A stretch of DNA of 38,041 nt, taken from assembly GCA_937858715.1 (NCBI GenBank), contig CALLZY010000266.1, forward strand, positions 1-38,041, written 5' to 3'. Position numbers and translations under genes: made by a program. The notes beneath the pieces are model-generated. The model worked only from the letters and a program-made list of their open reading frames with translations. It made no database searches and was not told the origin of the DNA. Shown here piece after piece: positions 15,710 to 23,326 of the stretch. Origin of the DNA: an uncultured Chitinophagaceae bacterium (GTDB lineage Bacteria > Bacteroidota > Bacteroidia > Chitinophagales > Chitinophagaceae). Position 1 is the stretch's first letter; every line of letters begins with the position of its first letter.

Positions 15710-17341
15710 ATGAAATTTGGAACTTTTCAATACCCGATGCCTGCAAATGAGCCGGTTTTAAACTATGGACCAGGTTCAGCAGAAAAGAAAAGACTTAAGG
15801 AAGTACTTGCCGAACTGAAAAGCCAGCAAGCTGATGTTCCCATGTATATAGGTGGCAAAGAAGTAAGAACAAACAAGAAAGTAGCCATGCACCCACCGCA
15901 TGAAACAAAACATGTTCTCGGTTATTTTCATGCGGGTGAAGAAAAGCATGTGCAGCAGGCTATAGACGCAGCTTTGGCGGCAAAAGGCGGCTGGGCAGCT
16001 ATGAGTTGGGAAAACAGGGCAAATATCTTTCTGAAGGCAGCTGATCTTATTGCGACAAAGTATCGTCCGTACATGAATGGCACTACCATGCTGGGACAAA
16101 GTAAGAATGCTTTTCAGGCAGAAATAGATTCAGCCTGTGAAATCGTTGATTTTTTGCGTTTCAATGTGCATTTTCTTTCAGAAATATATAAACAACAACC
16201 TATCAGCAGCCCGGGTATGCACAACAGGATGGAGTATCGTCCGCTGGAAGGTTTTGTCTTGGCGGTTACACCTTTCAATTTTACTGCCATAGGTGGAAAC
16301 CTGCCTACCTCGGCAGCTATGTGTGGAAATGTGGTTGTTTGGAAATGCGCTAATACACAAGTGTATTCTGCACAAATGTTCATGAGGATACTGAAAGAAG
16401 CCGGTTTGCCCGACGGAGTCATCAACCTGATTTACGTAAGCGGCCCGGTAGTAGGAAAAGTTTGTTTCAATCACAGGGATTTTGCAGGTGTACACTTTAC
16501 CGGCTCAACAGAAGTGTTCAACAATATGTGGGAAACTATCGGTAAGAATATGGGCATGTACAAATCGTATCCAAGAATTGTTGGTGAAACCGGCGGTAAA
16601 GATTTTGTGCTTGCACATAAAACGGCTGACCCGGATGTGGTGGCCACTGCACTGCTGCGTGGAGCCTTTGAATACCAGGGACAAAAATGTTCTGCTGCTT
16701 CCAGGGCATACATCCCTTCAAACATTGCAGAGGAAGTAAAGAAAAAAATGATAGCAGGAGTGAAGAGTTTCAAGATGGGAAGCCCTGAAGATTTTACCAA
16801 CTTCATTACTGCCGTAATCGATGAGAAAAGCTTTAACAGCATTAAAAAATACATTGACAACGCTAAGAAAGATGCAAAAGCAGAAATCTGGGTGGGCGGC
16901 AAGTGCGACAGCAAGCAGGGATGGTTTGTACAGCCAACAGTAATTCAGGCCAAAGACCCGAAGTACGTAACAATGTGTGAAGAGATTTTCGGCCCGGTAC
17001 TCACGGTTTATGTTTATCCTGCAAATAATTTTGAAAAAGCACTAGAATTGGTTGATGCTACTTCTGTTTATGCACTTACCGGCGCTGTAATAGCAAAAGA
17101 CAGGGAAGCTGTTGAACTGGCAACAAACAGGCTGAGAAACGCAGCAGGCAATTTCTACATAAACGATAAGCCTACAGGAGCAGTTGTCGGTCAGCAACCA
17201 TTTGGTGGTGCCAGGGGCAGCGGAACCAATGATAAGGCCGGTTCTATTTTAAACCTTTACCGTTGGTTAAGTGCCAGAACTATAAAAGAAACCTTTAATC
17301 CGCCGGTTGATTACAGGTATCCTTTTATGCAGGAGGAATAA
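15710..17341 (+). CDS. pruA: delta-1-pyrroline-5-carboxylate dehydrogenase
   Basis: The 543-residue aldehyde dehydrogenase matches the stand-alone P5C dehydrogenase (the human ALDH4A1 type) in length and motifs. It oxidises glutamate semialdehyde/P5C to glutamate with NAD, the last step of proline (and ornithine) breakdown. Visible features are FNFTAIGGNLP (~183-193), the nucleotide-binding VHFTGST, the catalytic-base region GETGGKDF (Glu293), the nucleophile in YQGQKCSAASRAY (Cys327), and EEIFGPVLTVYVY. No proline dehydrogenase gene lies in the window. It follows prfB by 33 bp and precedes a beta-barrel gene by 41 bp; co-transcription is possible but unproven. Confidence 0.92.
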   Translation: MKFGTFQYPMPANEPVLNYGPGSAEKKRLKEVLAELKSQQADVPMYIGGKEVRTNKKVAMHPPHETKHVLGYFHAGEEKHVQQAIDAALAAKGGWAAMSWENRANIFLKAADLIATKYRPYMNGTTMLGQSKNAFQAEIDSACEIVDFLRFNVHFLSEIYKQQPISSPGMHNRMEYRPLEGFVLAVTPFNFTAIGGNLPTSAAMCGNVVVWKCANTQVYSAQMFMRILKEAGLPDGVINLIYVSGPVVGKVCFNHRDFAGVHFTGSTEVFNNMWETIGKNMGMYKSYPRIVGETGGKDFVLAHKTADPDVVATALLRGAFEYQGQKCSAASRAYIPSNIAEEVKKKMIAGVKSFKMGSPEDFTNFITAVIDEKSFNSIKKYIDNAKKDAKAEIWVGGKCDSKQGWFVQPTVIQAKDPKYVTMCEEIFGPVLTVYVYPANNFEKALELVDATSVYALTGAVIAKDREAVELATNRLRNAAGNFYINDKPTGAVVGQQPFGGARGSGTNDKAGSILNLYRWLSARTIKETFNPPVDYRYPFMQEE

Positions 17342-17382
17342 ACACTTTTTTATATATTTTAATCATCACTTAAACTTTTATT

Positions 17383-18111
17383 ATGAAGAGAATCTTAATT
17401 GTTTTGATTGTTTCCGGACTTTTTATTTCTGCATCTGCCCAGGTGCAATTTGGTTTGCAGGCCAGCGGCATATCATCTTCAGCAAAAATTAAAGAAGAAG
17501 GAGAATCTTTTCCGGGGAGAAAGAACCTGATTGGTGTCAGGCTGGGGGCACTTGTAAAAATAAACCTGTCAGATAAGTTTGCGTTTATGCCTGAGTTGAA
17601 TTACGCATCAAAAGGAACAAGGTTCAAACAGAATGAAACCGATGAAGAACTTGGCTATTCAATTACCTATTTTATGGACTCAAAGTTCACAACATCAATA
17701 ATAGAATTGCCACTTAACGTTGCTTATTCAGCACCGGCAGGTAAGAAAGGCTCTGTTGTATTTGGACTTGGTCCTGTTATGAGCCTTGGTATAGGAGGAA
17801 AATACAATGTAGATTACAAAATCACATCCACATTTCCCGGGATTGATTCGGAATCAGAAGTTATAAAAGGAAAAATTAAGTTTGACGGCAAGACCTATGA
17901 TGAAGTAAGCGATGATGATGAGGATTTTCATCTTAAAGGTCTTGAACTGGGCGGAAATTTTTTCGCCGGTTATCAGATGAACAGTGGCCTTTTCTTCCGG
18001 GCAGGGTACAATTTTGGCCTGACGAACATTTCTCCTAACGAAGACACAAAATATACGACCAGTTATTTTGGTGTAAGTGTAGGTTATTTGTTCAGCAAAG
18101 CTGCCAAATAG
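17383..18111 (+). CDS. outer-membrane beta-barrel protein (PorT-like)
   Basis: The 242-residue protein has a signal peptide (MKRILIVLIVSGLFISASAQ) followed by amphipathic strands typical of the small 8-10-stranded PorT/OmpW-like barrels of Bacteroidota: FGLQASGISSS, FAFMPELNYASKG, IIELPLNVAYS, FGLGPVMSLGIGGKYN, FRAGYNFGLTNI. It ends in a strand (YFGVSVGYLFSKAAK). An acidic loop with EVSDDDEDFH (~176-186) probably faces outward or the periplasm. It resembles the next gene (18324-18908) in architecture, so the two may be distant paralogues. The specific role is unknown. Confidence 0.8.
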   Translation: MKRILIVLIVSGLFISASAQVQFGLQASGISSSAKIKEEGESFPGRKNLIGVRLGALVKINLSDKFAFMPELNYASKGTRFKQNETDEELGYSITYFMDSKFTTSIIELPLNVAYSAPAGKKGSVVFGLGPVMSLGIGGKYNVDYKITSTFPGIDSESEVIKGKIKFDGKTYDEVSDDDEDFHLKGLELGGNFFAGYQMNSGLFFRAGYNFGLTNISPNEDTKYTTSYFGVSVGYLFSKAAK

Positions 18112-18143
18112 CAAAAGCTGTTCGGAGTGGGCGGCAGACTTAT

Positions 18144-18180
18144 CCAGATGTCAGTACCCTGTACTGATGTAAGTGGCTGG
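18144..18180. other. hairpin in the gap between two beta-barrel genes
   Basis: TCAGTAC (18151-18157) and GTACTGA (18161-18167) form a 7-bp stem with a 3-nt loop; CCAG/CTGG on the outside may extend the structure. There is no T-run, so it is not a standard terminator, although it could mark the 3' end of the 17383-18111 transcript. Nothing else is seen in 18112-18259. Confidence 0.4.
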
Positions 18181-18259
18181 GTCAAGAAAGATTGCCAAAA
18201 CGCTGCATTATCTATTGAGAAAATTACAGAAAAATGATTTTGTAAAAGATGCTAAATCA

Positions 18260-18290
18260 TTTGTTTATTGATTAACTGCTCCTATATTTG
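18260..18290 (+). promoter_or_regulatory. promoter of the 18324 beta-barrel gene
   Basis: TTTG (18260-18263), 19 nt, TATATTTG (18283-18290) is a full match to the Bacteroidota primary sigma consensus. It lies about 33 nt before the ATG at 18324, giving a short leader. Confidence 0.75.
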
Positions 18291-18323
18291 CGTCGTTAAC
18301 TTATTAATCACTAAATTAATTTT

Positions 18324-18908
18324 ATGAAAAAAGTATTATTGTCTTTAGTTGTAATAGCTACTACTGTATTCGCTTCACAAGCACAGGTTTCTTATGGTGC
18401 TAAGGCTGGCGCCAACCTTTATAATTTCAGCGGTGATGATGCTGACGGTTTCGACAGCAAAATCGGCTTTAATGTTGGTGGTTTCGTTAATATCCCTGTT
18501 TCTGAAACATTCAGCGTTCAGCCAGAATTGGTTTTTTCTGCTGAAGGTGCCAAAACGTCCATTTCAAGTGTTGATGCTAATTATAACATGAATTACCTTA
18601 ACATCCCTATCATGCTGCAGTACAACAACCCAAGTGGCTTTTATGCTGAAGCTGGCCCTCAGATTGGTCTGCTGATGAGTGCTAAAGTTAAAGTTGATTC
18701 TGAAAGCGAAGATGTTAAAGACTCCTTTAAAGGAACTAACATTTCTTTGGGTGTAGGCGTTGGATACAGGCTGCCAAACGGTCTTGGTTTTGGTGCCCGT
18801 TACAACCTCGGTCTTGGTAACATTGTTGATGAAGGCGATGCTGACGTTAAATTAGGTGGTTTCCAACTTGGAGTTTCTTTCAAGTTTGGTGGTAGCTCAA
18901 AAGAATAA
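18324..18908 (+). CDS. outer-membrane beta-barrel protein (PorT-like)
   Basis: The 194-residue protein begins with a signal peptide (MKKVLLSLVVIATTVFASQAQ) and continues with short amphipathic strands: YGAKAGANLYNFSG, GFNVGGFVNIPV, FSVQPELVFSAEG, NIPIMLQYNN, FGARYNLGLGNI, ending in GVSFKFGG. This is a small beta-barrel of the outer-membrane beta-barrel domain family, probably 8 strands. Its own strong promoter, a clean terminator 22 nt after the stop and regular codon choice suggest an abundant single-gene product (inference). No specific function can be read from it. Confidence 0.82.
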   Translation: MKKVLLSLVVIATTVFASQAQVSYGAKAGANLYNFSGDDADGFDSKIGFNVGGFVNIPVSETFSVQPELVFSAEGAKTSISSVDANYNMNYLNIPIMLQYNNPSGFYAEAGPQIGLLMSAKVKVDSESEDVKDSFKGTNISLGVGVGYRLPNGLGFGARYNLGLGNIVDEGDADVKLGGFQLGVSFKFGGSSKE

Positions 18909-18930
18909 TTACAACGTTATGTTTTTTACA

Positions 18931-18960
18931 AAGGCCGGAATAATTTCCGGCCTTTGTCAT
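18931..18960 (+). terminator. intrinsic terminator of the beta-barrel gene
   Basis: AAAGGCCGG (18931-18939) and CCGGCCTTT (18948-18956) form a perfect 9-bp stem with an 8-nt loop, followed by a modest T-rich stretch. Confidence 0.82.
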
Positions 18961-18966
18961 TTTAGG

Positions 18967-18974
18967 TATATTTG
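18967..18974 (+). promoter_or_regulatory. -7 box (TATATTTG) of pyrR
   Basis: TATATTTG fits TAnnTTTG and ends 11 nt before the TTG start at 18986. It directly follows the terminator of the previous gene. Confidence 0.55.
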
Positions 18975-18985
18975 TATTTCTTAAA

Positions 18986-19522
18986 TTGTCACCATTGAAA
19001 GTCGTTTTATCAGGTCATCAATTAGCAACTGAAACTAAGCTACTGGCAGAAAAGTTGCTTGCAAAGCATATATCATCAGAGAATTTAGTTTTGGTTGGAA
19101 TACAACAGGGAGGAGTGGTGGTTGCTGATAAAATTGTTGAAGCCATCAGGGAGTTACAGCCTGGGCAAACCATTGAATATGGCCAATTGGATATTACCTT
19201 TTACAGGGATGACATCCGCCAGAAAATCATAACTCCGGATGAAATGCACATTCCCTTTTCTATCGAAAACAAGATTATTGTCCTGATAGACGATGTACTC
19301 TTTACTGGTCGTACTATCAAGGCTGCACTTGATGCATTGCTGGATTACGGACGGCCTGAAAAAGTAGAACTTTGTGTGCTTGTGGACAGGAAAGAACACA
19401 GACAGTTCCCCATTCAGGCAGATTATGCAGGGCAAACAATTAAGACAGGTAAGACCGATAAAGTTAAGCTGGTCAGGAATGAATCCGGGGAACTGGAAGT
19501 AGTATTAATCTCAGAAAATTAA
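18986..19522 (+). CDS. pyrR: PyrR-like phosphoribosyltransferase
   Basis: The 178-residue protein resembles PyrR, a phosphoribosyltransferase-fold protein that in Gram-positive bacteria regulates pyrimidine genes by RNA binding and has uracil phosphoribosyltransferase activity. The PRPP-binding motif is IVLIDDVLFTGRTIKAAL (~94-111). LVGIQQGGVVVADKI near the N-terminus is the phosphate loop, and FYRDD (~72-76) is typical of PyrR. The start is a TTG: 18986 or, nine bases later, 18995; no ATG fits. It stands 50 bp before pyrB, which supports a pyrimidine role. I see no obvious PyrR-binding anti-antiterminator leader here, so regulation by attenuation is not shown. Confidence 0.82.
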   Translation: MSPLKVVLSGHQLATETKLLAEKLLAKHISSENLVLVGIQQGGVVVADKIVEAIRELQPGQTIEYGQLDITFYRDDIRQKIITPDEMHIPFSIENKIIVLIDDVLFTGRTIKAALDALLDYGRPEKVELCVLVDRKEHRQFPIQADYAGQTIKTGKTDKVKLVRNESGELEVVLISEN

Positions 19523-19557
19523 AATTACAGGATGTCTTCTGTTCTTATTAATTTATC

Positions 19558-19565
19558 TAACTTTG
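19558..19565 (+). promoter_or_regulatory. -7 box (TAACTTTG) of pyrB
   Basis: TAACTTTG fits TAnnTTTG and ends 7 nt before the pyrB ATG. It suggests pyrB has its own start site with a very short leader, in addition to any read-through from pyrR. Confidence 0.5.
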
Positions 19566-19572
19566 ATTTTTA

Positions 19573-20499
19573 ATGCAACTATCTACACGACACCTCTTAG
19601 GCATTAAAGACCTCACAAAGGAAGACATTTCCCTTATTTTATCCACCGCTGAGCAATTCAAAGAAGTTCTTCAACGGCCCGTTAAAAAAGTCCCGTCACT
19701 CCGTGATGTAACAATTGTTAACCTTTTTTACGAAAACAGCACCCGTACAAGGTTTTCATTTGAACTGGCTGAAAAAAGGCTGAGTGCTGACACTATTAAC
19801 TTCGCTGCCTCTGCTTCTTCAGCAGCTAAAGGAGAAACCTTGCTGGATACGGTGAATAACATTCTTTCTATGAAAGTGGATATGGTTGTCATGAGGCACA
19901 GTGCCAGCGGAGCCCCGCATTTTCTGGCAAAGCATGTTCCTGCGGCTATCATCAATGCTGGTGATGGCATTAATGAACATCCGACGCAAGGATTACTTGA
20001 TGCTTTCTCGATTAAGGAAAAAACCGGTGGCCTTGAAGGCAGAAAAGTGGCAATTATTGGCGATATTATGCACAGCCGTGTGGCTCAGAGCAATATTTAT
20101 CTGTTGAATAAGATGGGAGCTAAAGTTACAGTATGCGGCCCTCCAACACTAATACCAAAGTATATCAGCCAGGCATTAGGGGTAGAAGTTAGTTACAACC
20201 TGCAGGAAACACTCGAATGGTGTGATGTGGCCAATGTGCTGCGCATACAGTTAGAAAGACAGAACCAGGTCTTGTTTTCTTCGCTTAGGGAATACAACAT
20301 TGCCTATGGAATAAACAGGCAACTCCTTGACAATCTTAATAAGGAAATTGTGATTATGCACCCCGGGCCGATAAACAGGGGTGTGGAATTAGACAGTGAT
20401 GTGGCTGATAGTAAACAATCAATAATTTTGCAGCAGGTAGAAAACGGGGTGGCTGTAAGAATGGCTGTGTTATACCTGCTGGCCAACCGGAACAAATAA
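19573..20499 (+). CDS. pyrB: aspartate carbamoyltransferase catalytic subunit
   Basis: The 308-residue enzyme joins carbamoyl phosphate and aspartate, the first committed step of pyrimidine synthesis. The carbamoyl-phosphate loop FYENSTRTR (52-60) is intact. The mobile-loop region SSAAKGET includes Lys86. HPTQGLLD (136-143) and HPGPINRGVELDSDV near the C-terminus complete the active site, the latter forming the aspartate-binding domain hinge. The length is normal. No regulatory subunit gene (pyrI) follows, so the enzyme is probably an unregulated trimer or controlled otherwise (inference). It follows pyrR. Confidence 0.96.
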   Translation: MQLSTRHLLGIKDLTKEDISLILSTAEQFKEVLQRPVKKVPSLRDVTIVNLFYENSTRTRFSFELAEKRLSADTINFAASASSAAKGETLLDTVNNILSMKVDMVVMRHSASGAPHFLAKHVPAAIINAGDGINEHPTQGLLDAFSIKEKTGGLEGRKVAIIGDIMHSRVAQSNIYLLNKMGAKVTVCGPPTLIPKYISQALGVEVSYNLQETLEWCDVANVLRIQLERQNQVLFSSLREYNIAYGINRQLLDNLNKEIVIMHPGPINRGVELDSDVADSKQSIILQQVENGVAVRMAVLYLLANRNK

Positions 20500-20503
20500 A
20501 TTT

Positions 20504-20554
20504 ACGAAGTACAAAGTAAGAAGTACGCTTCATACTAATAAAAAAAGTACTTCT
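20504..20554. repeat. GAAGTAC repeat with inverted copy
   Basis: GAAGTAC occurs at 20505-20511 and 20520-20526, and the inverted GTACTTC at 20547-20553, so AGAAGTAC (20519-20526) and GTACTTCT (20547-20554) could form an 8-bp stem with a 20-nt loop. It fills the 74-bp pyrB-coaD gap and may serve as a weak terminator or be a repeat remnant. Confidence 0.4.
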
Positions 20555-20573
20555 CACTTAAAACTTCAAAGTC

Positions 20574-21053
20574 ATGGCTCGTATTTGTCTTTTCCCTGGA
20601 ACGTTTGATCCCATCACTTTAGGGCATGAGGATATTATTAATAGAGCTTTGCCCCTGTTTGATAAGATAATTGTGGGAGTCGGTTTGAATTCGGCAAAAG
20701 CGCCGATGTTTTCTCCTGATCAGCGGCTTAGCTGGATTGAAGAGATATATAAGCATGAGGACAAAGTGGAAGGGGCTATTTATGAAGGTCTCACTATTGA
20801 TTTCTGCAGAAAGATAGGTGCCAATTTTATTCTGAGGGGTATTCGTTACGTAAGTGATTTTGAGTATGAAAAAACGATTGCTGATGCCAACAGGGCCCTG
20901 GATAAATCAATTGAAACCATATTTCTTACATGCGAAGCAAAATATACTTCAGTAGCTTCCACTATTGTCAGAGATATTATCAGGAATGGTGGTGATGCCA
21001 GTCCGTTCCTTCCCGACATTGTATGGGCTTCATTAAAAAATGCAATATCATGA
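20574..21053 (+). CDS. coaD: phosphopantetheine adenylyltransferase
   Basis: The 159-residue enzyme transfers AMP from ATP to 4'-phosphopantetheine to give dephospho-CoA, the penultimate step of CoA synthesis. The nucleotidyltransferase N-terminus FPGTFDPITLGHED has the TxGH signature (His18). RGIRYVSDFEYE (~88-99) and the C-terminal SVASTIVRD (the ISSTxxR-like ATP-binding motif) are present. The length equals that of E. coli CoaD. Its TGA overlaps the ATG of the next gene by 4 nt, so the thioesterase gene is translationally coupled. Confidence 0.95.
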   Translation: MARICLFPGTFDPITLGHEDIINRALPLFDKIIVGVGLNSAKAPMFSPDQRLSWIEEIYKHEDKVEGAIYEGLTIDFCRKIGANFILRGIRYVSDFEYEKTIADANRALDKSIETIFLTCEAKYTSVASTIVRDIIRNGGDASPFLPDIVWASLKNAIS

Positions 21054-21505
21054 CTAATATCTGGTACAAAAAAGACCTGACTCTTGAAGAGTTGAATCCT
21101 TTACTGCCCGGAACTATGGGAGAACACCTGGCAATCGAATGGACAGAACTTGGGGATAATTATGTAAAAGCAAAAATGCCTGTTGACAACCGTACCAAAC
21201 AGCCTTATGGCTTGTTGCATGGTGGTGCATCGACAGCCCTTGCCGAAACGATTGGTAGTGTTGCTGCCGCAATGGTGGTTGATCATACAAAATTTGCCTG
21301 TGTAGGTCTTGAAATAAATGCTAATCATGTCCGCAGTGCCAGGGAAGGCTATGTACATGGCGAAGCCTATCCGCTTCATATTGGTGCAAATACCCAGGTT
21401 TGGGATATTAAGATATATGACGACATGAAAAAACTGGTTTGTGTGAGCAGGCTTACCGTAGCGGTCATTCCGACAAAAGAATCATTCAAACAGCCAAGCC
21501 TCTGA
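21050..21505 (+). CDS. PaaI-like hotdog-fold thioesterase
   Basis: From the ATG at 21050, which overlaps the coaD stop as ATGA, the protein has 151 residues. It is a hotdog-fold acyl-CoA thioesterase of the PaaI/YbdB/DUF4442 type: GLLHGGASTALAETIGS (~52-68) is the hallmark helix with the HGG motif and acidic residue, followed by the long beta strands GLEINANHVRSAREGYVHGEA and VWDIKIYD. Such enzymes hydrolyse small or aromatic acyl-CoAs. Linkage to coaD suggests general CoA recycling (inference). Its last 24 nt overlap the 3' end of the convergent Nudix gene. Confidence 0.88.
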   Translation: MTNIWYKKDLTLEELNPLLPGTMGEHLAIEWTELGDNYVKAKMPVDNRTKQPYGLLHGGASTALAETIGSVAAAMVVDHTKFACVGLEINANHVRSAREGYVHGEAYPLHIGANTQVWDIKIYDDMKKLVCVSRLTVAVIPTKESFKQPSL

Positions 21506-22108
21506 TACATCCCTGATGGATGGGAACGACAGTTCCAGGTATTCTTTCATGCCTGACTGTTTTACCCATTTTATATCTGATATTTCTTCTTCAGCTTGCG
21601 GAATTAGTGCTTGCTTTGATGTAGCTTCCATCAGAAACCATCTTGTTTCTTTCAGAATGAAACGGGTTCCTTCATGGTATGTATGAAATGTAGTAGCCAA
21701 TGGCAATGACAGCTTTACCTTTTTAAGCCCGGTCTCTTCTTTTACTTCCCGAAGGGCTCCTTTTTCGGGTTTTTCATTTTTTTCAAGATGTCCTTTGGGC
21801 AAATCCCATTTTCCTCTCCTGAAAATAAAAAGCACTTCGTTGTTTTCATTCTTTACCAGGCCTCCGGCAGCTTTCAGTAACGTAAACTTCTTAAAAAAGC
21901 TGCTTTTAAGTTCTTCGAAATTGGGGTGGAGAAATACACCAGCTTTTACTTTTGGCTGTTCCAGTTCATGCAGCATTGTTTTTATCGTGTGGGTATTCAA
22001 TTCATCAATAAATACACAGTCATCCTGATGAACGTATGGTTGCAGCACTTCGTCAAGTGCATCGCAGAGGAATAGCGGTTTATTATCGAAGAATATTTTT
22101 ATGTACAT
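21482..22108 (-). CDS. Nudix hydrolase with N-terminal extension
   Basis: The 208-residue protein has a complete Nudix box: G, 5 residues, E, 7 residues, REVKEETGL (within ~111-133; GHLEKNEKPEKG then ALREVKEETGL). Nudix enzymes hydrolyse nucleoside diphosphates linked to another moiety; the substrate is not predictable here. WDLPKGHLE resembles the diadenosine polyphosphate/NTP-cleaning subgroup. The first ~75 residues (MYIKIFFDNKPLFLCD...) form an extra domain not needed for catalysis. It is convergent with the thioesterase gene (24-nt overlap) and divergent from pyrE, 120 bp away. Confidence 0.9.
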   Translation of the reverse strand: MYIKIFFDNKPLFLCDALDEVLQPYVHQDDCVFIDELNTHTIKTMLHELEQPKVKAGVFLHPNFEELKSSFFKKFTLLKAAGGLVKNENNEVLFIFRRGKWDLPKGHLEKNEKPEKGALREVKEETGLKKVKLSLPLATTFHTYHEGTRFILKETRWFLMEATSKQALIPQAEEEISDIKWVKQSGMKEYLELSFPSIRDVSEAWLFE

Positions 22109-22216
22109 AATAAGGAACTACAAGCAACAAGTTACTGTAAATCCAGCAACCGTAAAATGATTTTAGTTCTTTTTGTGGCCGAATGTTGTGCCATCGATAA
22201 ATCACTTGCAAACTTT

Positions 22217-22224
22217 TATCTTTG
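22217..22224 (+). promoter_or_regulatory. -7 box (TATCTTTG) of pyrE
   Basis: TATCTTTG fits TAnnTTTG and ends 4 nt before the pyrE ATG, so the mRNA would begin at or next to the start codon. Confidence 0.55.
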
Positions 22225-22228
22225 AAAT

Positions 22229-22864
22229 ATGAATGATGCAAGCGTAGTAGCCGACAAACTTTTACAGGTTAATGCTGTAAAACTTAGTCCTGCCAGCCCG
22301 TTTACCTGGGCAAGCGGCTGGAAAAGTCCGATCTATTGTGATAACCGTAAGGTGCTTTCATTTCCTTATATCCGGGATTATATTAAGTCGGAAATGTGTA
22401 ATGTGATTTTTGAAAGGTTTCCACAGGCTGAATTGCTGGCCGGTGTAGCCACTGCCGGTATTGCCTGGGGTGCTATGGCTGCAGACCAGCTAAAATTGCC
22501 ATACATCTACGTACGTCCGAAACCTAAGGAACACGGATTGGGCAACCAGGTGGAAGGTTATTATGAAAAAGGTCAGAAAGTGGTGGTGGTTGAAGACCTT
22601 GTTTCAACCGGGAAAAGCAGTCTGCAGGTAGTGGATGTACTGAAAGAACTGGAACTAGAAGTTGTTGGTATGGTTTCGATTTTTACTTACGGTTTCCCTG
22701 TTGCAACTGAAATGTTTGAAAAATCATCATTGCAATATTATTCTCTTACAGATTATCCAACCCTTATTGAGTTGGCTGTTAAAAAAGGAATCGTTGCGCC
22801 AGATCAACTGGACGTAATGATGAATTGGAGGGATAGCCCTTCCACATGGTCTGGAGCCAAATAA
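22229..22864 (+). CDS. pyrE: orotate phosphoribosyltransferase
   Basis: The 211-residue enzyme converts orotate and PRPP to OMP, the fifth step of pyrimidine synthesis. The PRPP motif VVVVEDLVSTGKS lies at 118-130. The N-terminal region FTWASGWKSPIYCDNRK (~25-41) is the orotate/PRPP loop, and YVRPKPKEHGLGNQVEG (~94-110) is the flexible catalytic loop. The length is normal. It lies ~1.7 kb from pyrB but is separated from it by coaD, the thioesterase and the Nudix gene, so the pyrimidine genes are clustered without being one operon. The next gene starts 10 bp later. Confidence 0.95.
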   Translation: MNDASVVADKLLQVNAVKLSPASPFTWASGWKSPIYCDNRKVLSFPYIRDYIKSEMCNVIFERFPQAELLAGVATAGIAWGAMAADQLKLPYIYVRPKPKEHGLGNQVEGYYEKGQKVVVVEDLVSTGKSSLQVVDVLKELELEVVGMVSIFTYGFPVATEMFEKSSLQYYSLTDYPTLIELAVKKGIVAPDQLDVMMNWRDSPSTWSGAK

Positions 22865-22874
22865 AGTATTATTT

Positions 22875-23270
22875 ATGAAAAAACTTCTCTTCTTGTTTTT
22901 ATTATCTGCTGGTTTTGTTTTTTTCACCCAGGCACAAACAAAACCTGTGGTTGCTGTAACTATTAAAACACCTAATGCCCTCTGCGAAAGCTGCAAAACC
23001 CGTATCACCGATTACCTGAAACGATATGACGGGATACTTGATGTGCAGGTAAACTTCAGAAAGGGGGAAACCAAAGTAAAATACGTTACAGACCGTACAG
23101 ATATTGAACAGATAAAAACTGCTATTGCCAATTGTGGCTATGATGCAGACGACGTGGCAGCTGAGCCTGATGCGTATAACCGGTTGCCCAAAACATGTAA
23201 GAAATTTGAAGATGGGGGAGGCCATCCTAAACCGAAAATGCCGCCACCTCCTCCACCTGCAGGTAACTGA
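22875..23270 (+). CDS. exported heavy-metal-associated (HMA) domain protein
   Basis: The 131-residue protein has a signal peptide (MKKLLFLFLLSAGFVFFTQAQ) and one HMA/ferredoxin-like domain (~26-95): strand, then CESC (~37-40), helix, GILDVQVNFRKGETKVKY, and IKTAIANCGYDADD. HMA domains bind copper or other soft metals through CxxC; here the usual methionine before the first Cys is missing (ALCESC). Most HMA chaperones are cytoplasmic, so an exported one probably acts in the periplasm. The C-terminal 25 residues are Gly/Pro-rich and end in a hexaproline (MPPPPPPAGN). It lies 10 bp after pyrE and a terminator follows, so it appears to be co-transcribed with pyrE. Confidence 0.8.
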   Translation: MKKLLFLFLLSAGFVFFTQAQTKPVVAVTIKTPNALCESCKTRITDYLKRYDGILDVQVNFRKGETKVKYVTDRTDIEQIKTAIANCGYDADDVAAEPDAYNRLPKTCKKFEDGGGHPKPKMPPPPPPAGN

Positions 23271-23278
23271 TAAAAGGA

Positions 23279-23306
23279 AGACCCGCCATCAGACGGGTCT
23301 TTTTTA
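23279..23306 (+). terminator. intrinsic terminator after the pyrE-HMA unit
   Basis: AGACCCG (23279-23285) / CGGGTCT (23294-23300), an 8-nt loop and T6. It may also work on the opposite strand for the convergent phosphorylase gene that ends at 23327. Confidence 0.88.
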
Positions 23307-23326
23307 TATTCATATCAGAACTTATT

